The notes beneath the pieces were generated by a model, which saw only the letters and a list, made by a program, of their open reading frames with translations, was not told the DNA's origin and searched no databases. 64,000 bases of DNA from Pseudomonas folii (lineage in GTDB: Bacteria; Pseudomonadota; Gammaproteobacteria; Pseudomonadales; Pseudomonadaceae). The stretch is taken from positions 1 through 64,000 of the forward strand of contig NZ_JACONW010000006.1 of NCBI RefSeq assembly GCF_014357575.1, written 5' to 3'. This document shows, one piece after another, positions 9,467 through 17,621 of this stretch (position 1 is its first letter; each line of letters opens with the position of its first letter). The translations under genes were made by a program, and so were the position numbers.

Positions 9467-9550
9467 TGTTATAAATCCCTCGACCTTCACTCCGCCACTT
9501 CACCAACTAACGCCAAGCGCGTCAGTGCTAAAAAGCCAAAACCACCACGC

Positions 9551-10750
9551 ATGGATACGCGCATGACCCATTCTCCACCCAGCCAGCCTTCAAGCTTTGG
9601 CGCCTTCTGCATCGCAAGCCTGCTGCTTTCGGTCTCATATGGCTCAACCTTCCTCCTGACGCTACTGATCAAATCCTTCGGCGGGGATGAGCGTTATGCG
9701 GGCCAGGTGATTTCCGTCGCGATGATCAGCACTATTGCAGCCGTGCTGGGCTCTGGGCATCTGACGGATAAATGGGGACCTGCGCGCTGTATAGCGTTGG
9801 GGGCAAGCTTTCTGGCGGCGGCGTCCTTGGGATTCGCGACTGCAGACAGCCTCGGCCCGTGGCTGATGGCCTGCGCCCTGATGCTCGGCCTCGGCTGGGG
9901 AGTCTTCTATACCCTGGGGCCCATTATGGTGGCGGGCATGGTTGAACCTGCCCGCCGCAGCCATAGCTTCGCATTGCTATCGGGCAGCATGCTTACGGGT
10001 ATTGGCACAGGGCCTTTGGCGGGAAAGCTGGCAAGCATCTTCGGGCTACCGATACAGACAGCTTTTTTCTGTGCTGCGGCCATGGCAGTGGCAGGCGGGA
10101 TGTACTTCTGGCGCACAGGACAACGCCAGATCATCAACCGTACAGACCGCGCACAAATCAGCTTCGGTTCGGTACGCAAAGTGCTGACGTCCAGAGCAGC
10201 TTTTTCGATTCTGATGGTGGGCCTGGGTGGCGCGATCTTCGGTGGCCTGGGCAGCTTTCAGACCAGCTACGCCTCAAGTCTGGGGCTTGATTACTCGATG
10301 TTTTTCGTCTGCTTCATGGGGGCGGCCATCTGCTGCCGCTTGCTGATTGCGAGCTGGGTGGTCAAGCGCAACCCTTTTGCGGCGTCCTGCGTGTTGAGCG
10401 CCATCATGCTGATTGCCGTCATCGGCTTTGGACAGTGGGTTCACGACAGCCTGAGCTACGGCGTGGCGGCTGCAATGCTCGGCGTCGGTTATGGGCTCAA
10501 CTATTCGGTCATTAACGGGCTTGCTGCCAACGAAGCGCCATCGGGGCTTACCGCGCAGTCATTAGTGCTTTTCAGCCTGGCGTATTTTCTGGGCGTGTTC
10601 GGCTTTCCTTTCATTGCTGGCAAACTCATCGTTCACGGCGGGGTCAATGGAATGCTGTTCAGCACCGGCTTGATTGCCCTGCTGGTCTGGGTCATCAGCC
10701 TGGGCAGATGGCTCAACGACGCTCTGTTGGAAAATGCACGTAGAATATAG
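9551..10750 (+). CDS. MFS transporter
   Basis: A 399-aa major facilitator superfamily permease with about 12 hydrophobic segments. The loop after helix 2 carries the seen element GHLTDKWGPARCIALGA, a form of the MFS motif A. The substrate cannot be told from sequence. The start is either 9551 or the in-frame ATG at 9563; neither has a strong ribosome-binding site. Inner membrane. It may be co-regulated with the DUF1127 gene through the shared TACAGTT motif. The 133-nt gap to the next gene holds nothing I recognise. Confidence 0.88.
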   Translation: MDTRMTHSPPSQPSSFGAFCIASLLLSVSYGSTFLLTLLIKSFGGDERYAGQVISVAMISTIAAVLGSGHLTDKWGPARCIALGASFLAAASLGFATADSLGPWLMACALMLGLGWGVFYTLGPIMVAGMVEPARRSHSFALLSGSMLTGIGTGPLAGKLASIFGLPIQTAFFCAAAMAVAGGMYFWRTGQRQIINRTDRAQISFGSVRKVLTSRAAFSILMVGLGGAIFGGLGSFQTSYASSLGLDYSMFFVCFMGAAICCRLLIASWVVKRNPFAASCVLSAIMLIAVIGFGQWVHDSLSYGVAAAMLGVGYGLNYSVINGLAANEAPSGLTAQSLVLFSLAYFLGVFGFPFIAGKLIVHGGVNGMLFSTGLIALLVWVISLGRWLNDALLENARRI

Positions 10751-10883
10751 GAAACACCCTCCACAGCGCCGCCATGCTAGGCTTGGGCAGTCCCGTACCA
10801 TGAGTTCTGTCACGGCCTTCACGAAACAGCCGGGTTACCCCATGTTTCTTTAATATCGCTTTCTGTTCCAATGGAGTCCGATC

Positions 10884-11201
10884 ATGTCCCGTCTTCGCTT
10901 GCTAGGTGCCGCTGTCCTGCTGACTGCTGCTACCGGCGCCAATGCCACCAGCTTTGTTGTAACAACAGATGCCATGGTGCGCACCGTTGATTCAACGACC
11001 AACGCTACTTCTGACGTCAGCTCTTCCTTCAGGGACGACAAAATCGTTCGCGAAGCCCGCGATGACGCCGCCACGTTTGTAGGCAGCGCCGGTGAAATCC
11101 GTGGCGCCCGCCTGGAAAATGCTTTCCAGCACATTCGCCAGATCGCACCACAACTGCAAGCTTCTGACGCTCAACTGGCCCAAGCCATTCTGGCCATCTG
11201 A
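10884..11201 (+). CDS. DUF2388 secreted protein, copy 1
   Basis: A 105-aa protein with a clear signal peptide (RLRLLGAAVLLTAATGANA, cleavage after about residue 21). The mature part carries the DUF2388 pattern: a Ser/Thr-rich strand, then a DDAATFVGSAGEIRGARLE block and an ASDAQLAQAILAI ending. It is the first of three paralogues in tandem (10884, 11305, 11647) leading into a DUF4105 gene. GGAG lies about 8 nt before the ATG. Predicted periplasmic; function unknown. Confidence 0.85.
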   Translation: MSRLRLLGAAVLLTAATGANATSFVVTTDAMVRTVDSTTNATSDVSSSFRDDKIVREARDDAATFVGSAGEIRGARLENAFQHIRQIAPQLQASDAQLAQAILAI

Positions 11202-11209
11202 CGTCGCGC

Positions 11210-11243
11210 CCTGACAGCCCGGGCATCCGCTCAGGCTGTCAGG
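11210..11243 (+). terminator. Hairpin between DUF2388 copies 1 and 2
   Basis: CCTGACAGCC (11210-11219) pairs perfectly with GGCTGTCAGG (11234-11243). It has no T-run, so it may be a processing or attenuation hairpin setting copy 1 apart from copies 2 and 3. Confidence 0.45.
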
Positions 11244-11304
11244 CTGGCTCTAGACCGGCCATTGCGCTAGCCTTGCGACTCGTTTTTGCAAGTGTTAGAG
11301 AGCC

Positions 11305-11610
11305 ATGCGTTTACTGCCGCTGCTGTTCATCACCCCGATAACGTGCCTGCTCTGGACCGCACCGGCCCAGGCGCTGGATACCACCACGCAATCTTTGGTC
11401 ATAACAGGCTACGTCACCAGCAAAGTGACGACCGCGCCCTTTGATAGAAAGCTGATTGTTGCCGCGCAGGATGATGCTGCGGCTTTTGTCGCCAGTGACG
11501 GCGAACTGCTGGGAGCACGCCTGGAATCAGCGCTAACGGCCCTGCGCCAGGCTGATCCAAAACTTAGTGTCAGCGACCTCGAACTCGCGCAAGCAATCCT
11601 CGTCCAATAG
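11305..11610 (+). CDS. DUF2388 secreted protein, copy 2
   Basis: A 101-aa paralogue with a signal peptide ending near TAPAQA (residue 23). The conserved block is QDDAAAFVASDGELLGARLE and the end is SDLELAQAILVQ. It is 36 nt ahead of copy 3 and probably co-transcribed with it. Predicted periplasmic; function unknown. Confidence 0.84.
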   Translation: MRLLPLLFITPITCLLWTAPAQALDTTTQSLVITGYVTSKVTTAPFDRKLIVAAQDDAAAFVASDGELLGARLESALTALRQADPKLSVSDLELAQAILVQ

Positions 11611-11646
11611 CCACTTCACCTCTTCTGCATTACTTGGAGACCTTCC

Positions 11647-11967
11647 ATGCGTACCCCCCTGATTGCTGCCACCCTGGGCCTGTTTTTGCTGGCTGATGTC
11701 GCTCAAGCACAAACCGTCGTGCAGACCAGCAACATCATCGTGCGCGCTTTCGGTCGCACCATCGACTTCACGTCCGACACCACCACCTCGATCCGCGACT
11801 CCAAAATCGTGGTCCAGGCCAAGGACGACGCGGCCAGCTACGTTGCCAGCGGTGGCGATATCCACGGCGCGCAACTCGACGCAGCGTTCGACATGCTGCG
11901 CACCCGCCTGCCAGAAGCGCGCGGTGCCAGTGATCAAGTGCTCGCCGAAGCCATTCTCGCTCTGTGA
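11647..11967 (+). CDS. DUF2388 secreted protein, copy 3
   Basis: A 106-aa paralogue with a signal peptide ending at LADVAQA. The conserved block is KDDAASYVASGGDIHGAQLD and the end is SDQVLAEAILAL. Its stop codon overlaps the GTG start of the DUF4105 gene (GTGA at 11964-11967), so the two are translationally coupled. This links DUF2388 proteins functionally to the DUF4105 protein, by inference. Confidence 0.85.
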   Translation: MRTPLIAATLGLFLLADVAQAQTVVQTSNIIVRAFGRTIDFTSDTTTSIRDSKIVVQAKDDAASYVASGGDIHGAQLDAAFDMLRTRLPEARGASDQVLAEAILAL

Positions 11968-13925
11968 GGCGCCTTTGCGTCTGGCTGCTGGCAGGCGCAT
12001 TGTCTCTGCTTGGCACGTCTGCCTTCGCTGACCTGAGCCTGTCGCTGGATGCCAGCGACCTCAGCCCTGCGCAGCAAAAAGCCACCCAGACGCTACTGGA
12101 TGAAGCGCTCGGTGCCCTGCCGCCCAGCTTTGTCAAAGATCTGGATCGAAGTGTCGACGTGCGTTGGTCCACCGACATGCCTGCCAATGCATATGGCCAG
12201 GCATCCGGTCCCTATCGCCTCGACCTCAATACCAATCTGCTGGCGGGATTGACCGACGGCAGCGCCGCGACCAAACAGACCAATCGCCCCCACGGCACGG
12301 TGCGCAGAGAAATGCTCGCCACCGTGCTGCACGAGCTGACTCACATCTACGACCGCGCGCGCCTTTGGTCACCGGCCCAACGCTCGGTGATCTTCCAGTG
12401 CGGACGACGCAGTAGCTCGCTGGGAAAAGTCGGCTTGCCTGATTACTGCCGGGGCCAGACTGACCGCCGCTTCACGCTGAGCGATGACCCGCGCCTGCTG
12501 GACCTGGCAGGCTGGCCGCAATACGTCGGCCGCCGCGGTGATCGCGAAGAACACAACGGCCAGGTTGCACGCAGCCCAGACATCTATGAAACCACCAGCC
12601 CGCTGGAATTCGTTGCGGTCAACATGGAGTACTTCCTGCTCGATCCGGCCTATGTCTGCCGTCGTCCAGCGCTGTACGCCTACTACAAAGAACAATTCGG
12701 CTGGGCACCTGCCGCAAAAGAACAGTGCCCGTCGTTCTACCCATACCTGAACGCAGGCAACGACTTCGGTCGTGAGCCACTGGGCAAACTCGACCCCGAG
12801 CGGGTGTATGAGGTGGATTACCTGCTGGCCGAAGCCAACCAGAACATGATGAGCCGCTGGGGCCATAGCATGTTGCGGCTGGTCATCTGCAAACCCGGCC
12901 GTCCACGTGGACCCGACTGCCGCCTCGATCTGGACCAACATCTGGTGCTGTCGTATCGCGCGTTTGTCGGTGACGTTCAACTGTCCAGTTGGGACGGTCT
13001 GATGGGTGCCTACCCGTCACGGCTGTTCGTGCTGCCACTGGCACAGGTGATCGATGAATACACCAAGACCGAACTGCGCAGTCTGGCTTCGGTGCCGCTG
13101 AAACTGTCCCGTCCGGAAATCGAAGGACTGGTGCAGCACGCCGCTGAAATGCACTGGAGTTACGACGGCAACTACTTCTTCCTGTCCAACAACTGCGCCG
13201 TGGAAAACCTCAAACTGCTGCGCAGCGGCACCCACAATCCCAAGCTGGTCGACCTGGACAGCATCCTGCCCAACGGCCTGCTTGAGGTGCTTAAAGGCCG
13301 AGGCCTGGCCGACACCAGCGTGCTGGATGATCCCAAGGAAGCGCTGCGCAAAGGCTACCGTTTCGACTCCTATCGCGACCGCTATCAAGCAATGTTCGAC
13401 GTGCTGAGGAAGCACCTGCCGATCAAGCAGACCTCTGTTGAAGAATGGATGTCGCTGTCTGCCGAAGAGCGCAAGCCCTGGTTACCGCAAGCGGACCTGC
13501 GCACCAGCGCGGCCATGTTGCTGCTTGAGCAAGCCAGCCTGCGTCGGCAGTTGCTGTTAGCTCAGGATGAAGTCAAGCAACGCTACCTCAGTGCCCGTGA
13601 GCAGAAAGACGGCAGCGTCTCCAAAGCCACTGGTACCTTGCAGGAAATTCTCGCCAGCAGCGGCTTCCTCAGTCGTCCGGCCGAACTGCTCGACAGTGGC
13701 GGCTACGGCTTGCCGCAAACAGCAGAATGGAAACGCCTGGAAGACGAAAGCAGCCAGCGCCAGAAGCAGCTACAGCGCCTGACCGGTGACCTTGATAAAG
13801 AAGTCCGAGCCCTGCTTGAACCCGAGCGCGCCAAAGAAATCGCCGCCAACGAGGCCAACCTCAAGCAGCTCAGTGAACACCTGCGGGCACTGCACAAAGC
13901 CGGTGGCGGCCTGGAGCTGCCTTAA
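11964..13925 (+). CDS. DUF4105 family protein with HExxH and permuted papain-like motifs
   Basis: A 653-aa exported protein (signal peptide to about residue 22, ending SAFA). Three parts can be read. Residues ~30-250 carry HELTH (123-127) within a helix, as in zinc metallopeptidases, with Glu221 (VNMEYF) as a possible third ligand. Residues ~280-460 match DUF4105, with RWGHSMLRL (His300) and LSNNCAVENL (Cys410), an order of His then Cys like permuted NlpC/P60-LRAT-type folds. Residues ~480-653 are a charged, probably coiled-coil tail. The GTG start overlaps the DUF2388 copy-3 stop. Its own stop overlaps the stop of the convergent gene at 13922. Predicted periplasmic or envelope; activity unproven. 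Confidence 0.82.
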   Translation: MRRLCVWLLAGALSLLGTSAFADLSLSLDASDLSPAQQKATQTLLDEALGALPPSFVKDLDRSVDVRWSTDMPANAYGQASGPYRLDLNTNLLAGLTDGSAATKQTNRPHGTVRREMLATVLHELTHIYDRARLWSPAQRSVIFQCGRRSSSLGKVGLPDYCRGQTDRRFTLSDDPRLLDLAGWPQYVGRRGDREEHNGQVARSPDIYETTSPLEFVAVNMEYFLLDPAYVCRRPALYAYYKEQFGWAPAAKEQCPSFYPYLNAGNDFGREPLGKLDPERVYEVDYLLAEANQNMMSRWGHSMLRLVICKPGRPRGPDCRLDLDQHLVLSYRAFVGDVQLSSWDGLMGAYPSRLFVLPLAQVIDEYTKTELRSLASVPLKLSRPEIEGLVQHAAEMHWSYDGNYFFLSNNCAVENLKLLRSGTHNPKLVDLDSILPNGLLEVLKGRGLADTSVLDDPKEALRKGYRFDSYRDRYQAMFDVLRKHLPIKQTSVEEWMSLSAEERKPWLPQADLRTSAAMLLLEQASLRRQLLLAQDEVKQRYLSAREQKDGSVSKATGTLQEILASSGFLSRPAELLDSGGYGLPQTAEWKRLEDESSQRQKQLQRLTGDLDKEVRALLEPERAKEIAANEANLKQLSEHLRALHKAGGGLELP

Positions 13926-14317
13926 GCTTTGACCGGCTGTTTTTTCTTGCGTGGTTTCAGGTACTTCATCAAGCCCTGAAACCACATTACCAGACCGGCA
14001 TTGCCCTTGATCTGAATGTCTTTGTCCTGAATGCCCTGCATGAACGCCAATTGCTTGTTTTTGGCTTGCAGGGTGGCGAAGCCGTAGGCGGCGTCCTTGA
14101 AGATAATCGCGAAGCCGGGCTCTGCAATCACGCCCGAAGCACTGCTGACCCGCTGCCCACTGACCACAAAATGCCGTGCGACCTTACCATCAGCGGTCTG
14201 CAGCACGAAGGTCAATTCCTTGCCTGCCAACTGCTGTTGAAACGCAGGATTAGTGCGACTGGCCCGCGCCATCAACAGGCCCAGCATCCAAAGTAGAAAA
14301 CGAAATTTCATGGGCAT
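13922..14317 (-). CDS. Small protein with SCP2-like domain (hypothetical)
   Basis: A 131-aa protein with a hydrophobic N-terminus (MKFRFLLWMLGLLMARA). The rest resembles an SCP2 sterol-carrier-like fold: a FVLQTADGKVARHFVV strand pair, GFAIIFKDAAYGFATL, and KDIQIKGNAGLVMWFQGLM, ending in a Lys-rich tail. A lipid-related role would fit the fold but is inferred. ATGs at 14317 and 14311 are both possible starts. It converges on and overlaps the DUF4105 gene by 4 nt. Confidence 0.65.
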   Translation of the reverse strand: MPMKFRFLLWMLGLLMARASRTNPAFQQQLAGKELTFVLQTADGKVARHFVVSGQRVSSASGVIAEPGFAIIFKDAAYGFATLQAKNKQLAFMQGIQDKDIQIKGNAGLVMWFQGLMKYLKPRKKKQPVKA

Positions 14318-14807
14318 GCTCGAAGGAATATCGGGCCGAGAGTGTAGCTGCTTGTTCGATGCTATTCAGCAGCAAATTCGGAGGAGATGTATAACTTTTC
14401 GTGACTTATTGGTCACATTGAAGTCGCGCTAAACCCGGAGGAGATTCTATGTTGGCCTGCAATCCCGTAGGACCGACTTTAGCCGGGAGGGCGGTATTTC
14501 TGGCGAAGAATACTTGGTGAGTGTCTATGTGGGAGCTGGGCTTGCCCGCGATAAACGATGACGCGGTCTGAGTTCGAGTTAGTCCTATCGCGAGCAAGCT
14601 CGGCCACAGGGGTCGATACGATCTACTACTGCCTCGAGAGTCAAACTCACGCCCGGCAACACATCCCCGCTTCACCTGCTCCAGACAATAGCTATATATA
14701 CCGCCATGGCCTCCTGCCGAACCTCTAACCTGCGCCTCGTCGTTGCCAAATCAACGACCGGATTTGACGATCCGTACAGTCGAAAAATCAGCAGAGGCCA
14801 TGTTTAT
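14318..14807. repeat. Non-coding stretch with diverged REP-like elements
   Basis: No credible gene here. A REP-like pair has arms at about 14529-14552 (TGTGGGAGCTGGGCTTGCCC) and 14587-14609 (ATCGCGAGCAAGCTCGGCCA), imperfectly complementary. A further REP-like fragment, GTAGGACCGACTTTAGCCGG, is near 14468. The stretch ends in the leader of the next gene, where CGGAT/ATCCG (14759-14774) forms a small hairpin. Confidence 0.65.
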
Positions 14808-14889
14808 GGCAGCTGTGCACGGGAGACCTTCGGGTCTGCCGGTTTTATGGGTTTTTCGTCACCGGTTCGTCAACCCGCGCACAGCCGCC
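14808..14889 (+). ncRNA. Structured leader RNA candidate, copy 1
   Basis: Folds by eye into a closed multi-stem element: GGCAGCTGTGC (14808-14818) with GCACAGCCGCC (14879-14889); AGACC-TTCG-GGTCT (14824-14837), a UUCG tetraloop hairpin; and CCGGT (14839-14843) with ACCGG (14861-14865). It ends 50 nt before the ATG of a small protein gene. A second copy with compensatory changes lies before the DUF6124 gene at 19533-19610 on the other strand. Probably a 5' UTR element; function unknown. Confidence 0.6.
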
Positions 14890-14939
14890 ACCCTTTCATC
14901 AGCCGTGGCGACATCACATCGGTCAGGAGTTTTCAGCAC

Positions 14940-15251
14940 ATGAACCACGACACCGAACACGCCCGCTACATTCCCCTCACCCAGCCCGGATTGGATCGCT
15001 CGGTACTGCTACTCGACAGCCATGCGCCGCTCAAAGACCTGCACGCCTTCGCCGAAACCCGCATTAGCCTCGCCACCCGCTTCCTCGACACCCTCGCCCA
15101 CATGAACCCGACCCACACCGACGAATCCGATATCACCACATTGGCCAGCACCGCGCATTTGCTGATGCTGGAGGCCTGTGATGTGAATCGAGTAATTGAG
15201 AAGAGACTGTGGAAGCGTGACGACTCCAAGATGAACATTAACTTTGCGTGA
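14940..15251 (+). CDS. Small protein, DUF6124/DUF3077-like (hypothetical)
   Basis: A 103-aa acidic-to-neutral helical protein. The segment SHAPLKDLHAFAETRISLATRFLD, then TLASTAHLLMLEACDVNRVIE, resembles Pseudomonas small proteins of the DUF6124/DUF3077 kind; the family call is tentative. The ATG at 14940 is preferred because AGGAG lies 10 nt upstream and the longer in-frame reading from 14706 passes through the structured leader. No signal peptide. It shares the leader architecture with the gene at 19127. Confidence 0.6.
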   Translation: MNHDTEHARYIPLTQPGLDRSVLLLDSHAPLKDLHAFAETRISLATRFLDTLAHMNPTHTDESDITTLASTAHLLMLEACDVNRVIEKRLWKRDDSKMNINFA

Positions 15252-15502
15252 TCCGAGAGAGACCAATAATTAGCATTGGAGCTTTAGCCCCCACAGAACC
15301 AGACGCACAACCGTCCATGTAGGAGCTGACGAGCAACGCGAGGCGTTCTACCGCAAACACCTAACAGGGCGCGTCCGAATCCGACAAAGAAGAAATAACC
15401 GCGCTATAGCGCACACCGGCTGCAGGGTTTAACGTTCGCCCCACGCCCAAGCGACGACTACAGTCGCAGGACATTTCTCTTTTTCTCGGCCTCAATTCGA
15501 CC
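15252..15502. repeat. Intergenic stretch with partial REP
   Basis: A single REP-like half, TGTAGGAGCTGACGAGCAAC, begins near 15319. No partner arm and no gene are seen. Confidence 0.5.
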
Positions 15503-16666
15503 ATGCCAGTTCAACTGCCTTCTTCACCGCCGTCACACGTTTCATTCACCTCACGCCTCCGGGCACTCTGGCCCGCACCCCACGCCGTCGATGCACAGGA
15601 AAAATGGCGCGCCTGTTGCGGCGCAGCGCTCGGCATTTTGCTGGTCGCCGTAATGGCAGCCTTCTGGCTTGAAGGGGCACCGGCAAGCCAACACAGCCTG
15701 CTTGCCATGGCCTTGGTTGCGCCGCTGGGGGCCAGCGCCGTACTGGTTTTCGCGCTGCCATCCAGCCCACTCGCGCAACCCTGGTCGGTACTGGGCGGCA
15801 ACACGCTTTCCACTCTGGTGGGCATTGCCTGCGTAAAGTGGGTGCCCGACGCGACCTTCGCTGCTGCGCTTGCGGTAAGCCTGGCCATCGCCGTGATGTT
15901 CGCCTTGCGTTGCCTGCACCCGCCCGGCGGAGCGGCAGCCTTGTTAATGGTGCTGATTGGCTGTGACCGATTCGAGTTCGCGCTGAGCCCGGTACTTATC
16001 GACTCCGCACTGCTGGTGGTCGCAGGTCTGATCTACAACAATCTGACCAAACGACCATGGCCGCATGTACAGAAACCCGCCAACACGAAAGCTGCCAGCC
16101 GATTCAGTGACGCAGATCTGGACGCAGCCCTCGCCCATTACAACCAAGTGCTGGACGTCAGCCGTGACGACCTGCAAGCCTTGCTCGAACAGGCCGAAGC
16201 TTCTGCTTACCAGCGCAAGATGGGCGAACTGCGTTGCGCTGATGTGATGAGTACTCAGCCCATTTCGGCCCGCCAGGAAATGCCGCTGCGTGAAGCCTGG
16301 GCGTTGATGCGCAAACACAAGATCAAAGCCCTGCCGGTGATCGACAGACAGCAGCACCTGATGGGCATCGTAACGGTGGCGGACTTCATGCAACAGATCG
16401 ACCTCGACGCCCACGAAGGCGTCGGCTGGCATTTGCGCGCACTGCTGCGCCACTCCCGCAAGGATCAACCTGCCAACATCGTCGGGCAAATCATGACCCG
16501 TACCGTCCGCGTCGCCAGCAGTGATCGCTTACTGATCGACCTCGTGCCCGTGTTCTCCGAAAACGGCCACCGACACATTCCGATCATTGATGCCGAACGA
16601 CACCTGGTCGGCATCATCACCCAGTCGGATTTGATCAACGCGCTGTATGCCGCGGTGCGTGCTTGA
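15503..16666 (+). CDS. HPP family membrane protein with two CBS domains
   Basis: A 387-aa protein. Residues ~35-175 hold about four transmembrane segments with the family's LHPPGGAAAL (HPP) motif. Residues ~235-385 hold two CBS domains (MSTQPISARQEMPLREAW and MTRTVRVASSDRLLIDLVP), which usually bind adenosine nucleotides and gate activity. HPP proteins have been tied to nitrite/anion transport in chloroplasts and cyanobacteria; the bacterial substrate here is unknown. Inner membrane, monocistronic. Confidence 0.87.
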   Translation: MPVQLPSSPPSHVSFTSRLRALWPAPHAVDAQEKWRACCGAALGILLVAVMAAFWLEGAPASQHSLLAMALVAPLGASAVLVFALPSSPLAQPWSVLGGNTLSTLVGIACVKWVPDATFAAALAVSLAIAVMFALRCLHPPGGAAALLMVLIGCDRFEFALSPVLIDSALLVVAGLIYNNLTKRPWPHVQKPANTKAASRFSDADLDAALAHYNQVLDVSRDDLQALLEQAEASAYQRKMGELRCADVMSTQPISARQEMPLREAWALMRKHKIKALPVIDRQQHLMGIVTVADFMQQIDLDAHEGVGWHLRALLRHSRKDQPANIVGQIMTRTVRVASSDRLLIDLVPVFSENGHRHIPIIDAERHLVGIITQSDLINALYAAVRA

Positions 16667-16681
16667 GGCGACGTCATGAAC

Positions 16682-16739
16682 TGTAGGCGCTGCCGAAGGC
16701 TGCGAATTGCGGTGATCGCAGCCTTCCGCAGCGCCTGTA
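16682..16739. repeat. REP inverted repeat pair
   Basis: Arms 16682-16705 (TGTAGGCGCTGCCGAAGG...) and 16716-16739 pair with a few mismatches around a 10-nt loop. It is a diverged relative of the doublet at 9278. Confidence 0.82.
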
Positions 16740-16770
16740 TTAAATAGTTGTCACAGCAGCCAATTGCACA

Positions 16771-16800
16771 AAAACCCGCTAAAAAGCGGGCTTTGTTTTT
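16771..16800 (-). terminator. Terminator of the isochorismatase-like gene
   Basis: CCCGCT (16775-16780) and AGCGGG (16785-16790), with T-runs on both strands. It lies just beyond the stop of the minus-strand hydrolase and could also end transcripts from the left. Confidence 0.75.
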
Positions 16801-16819
16801 CTGCTCACTCTCGCTCAGA

Positions 16820-17446
16820 TCAACGAGCAGTCAGCGCCGAGTAGCTGTTCATCAGATTGCGATAGTTCGGAATGCGCTGGGACAGCAGGTTACCCAAACC
16901 TTCGATATCGTTGCGCCAGTCGCGTTGCAGCTCACAGGCCACCGAGAACCAGTTCATCATCTGTGCGCCCGCTTGAGTCATGCGGTTCCAAGAGGCTTGT
17001 TGTACGGTTGTATTAAACGTGCCGGAAGAGTCAGTCACCACAAACACATCAAACCCTTCAGCCAGTGCCGACAGCGTCGGGAACGCTACACAAACATCCG
17101 TCACCACACCGGCAATGATCAGTTGCTTACGGCCAGTCGCCTTGATCGCTTTGACGAAGTCTTCATTGTCCCAAGCATTGATTTGGCCAGGGCGAGCGAT
17201 GTACGGCGCGTCCGGGAACATTTCTTTCAGCTCTGGCACCAGCGGGCCATTCGGGCCTTGTTCGAAGCTGGTGGTCAGAATGGTTGGCAGTTCGAAGAAC
17301 TTCGCCACATCGGCCAGCGCCAACACGTTGTTCTTGAACTCGTTCGGGGTGAAGTCCTGCACCAGCGAGATCAGGCCAGTCTGGTGATCGACCAGCAGAA
17401 CTACAGCGTCATCTTTGTTCAGACGGTTGTAAATGGCGTTAGTCAT
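16820..17446 (-). CDS. Isochorismatase-family hydrolase (YcaC-like)
   Basis: A 208-aa cysteine hydrolase. Seen: VVLLVDHQTGL (Asp20) near the N-terminus and GVVTDVCVAFPTL (Cys119), the Asp and Cys of the family's Asp-Lys-Cys triad, with Lys candidates in KAIKATGRKQ. It resembles E. coli YcaC, an octameric hydrolase of unknown substrate. The start at 17446 is chosen because AAGGA lies just upstream and it removes a 16-residue extension unlike the family. A TetR gene follows upstream on the same strand, 175 nt away, but is probably a separate transcript. Confidence 0.88.
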   Translation of the reverse strand: MTNAIYNRLNKDDAVVLLVDHQTGLISLVQDFTPNEFKNNVLALADVAKFFELPTILTTSFEQGPNGPLVPELKEMFPDAPYIARPGQINAWDNEDFVKAIKATGRKQLIIAGVVTDVCVAFPTLSALAEGFDVFVVTDSSGTFNTTVQQASWNRMTQAGAQMMNWFSVACELQRDWRNDIEGLGNLLSQRIPNYRNLMNSYSALTAR

Positions 17447-17621
17447 GGTGGAATCCTTTATCGAAGTAGGTAAGTGATTAGTGGCGTCGTTCAACGTGAA
17501 GCCAGATTAATGGTCTTCGAATAAAGGATAAATCGGCTGAAAGGCGTTTTACTGTCAACCTGAAAGGGACAATTGTTCCATGCTTAAGCGTTCAACGAAT
17601 CACCGGCCTGGAGGGAATTGA

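Noticed and set aside
9257-9566. Open frames across the REP doublet on both strands
   Set aside because: They exist only because the inverted repeat lacks stops; no coding features.
14706-14939. In-frame N-terminal extension of the small protein at 14940
   Set aside because: It reads through the structured leader, has no family resemblance and no ribosome-binding site, while AGGAG precedes the ATG at 14940.
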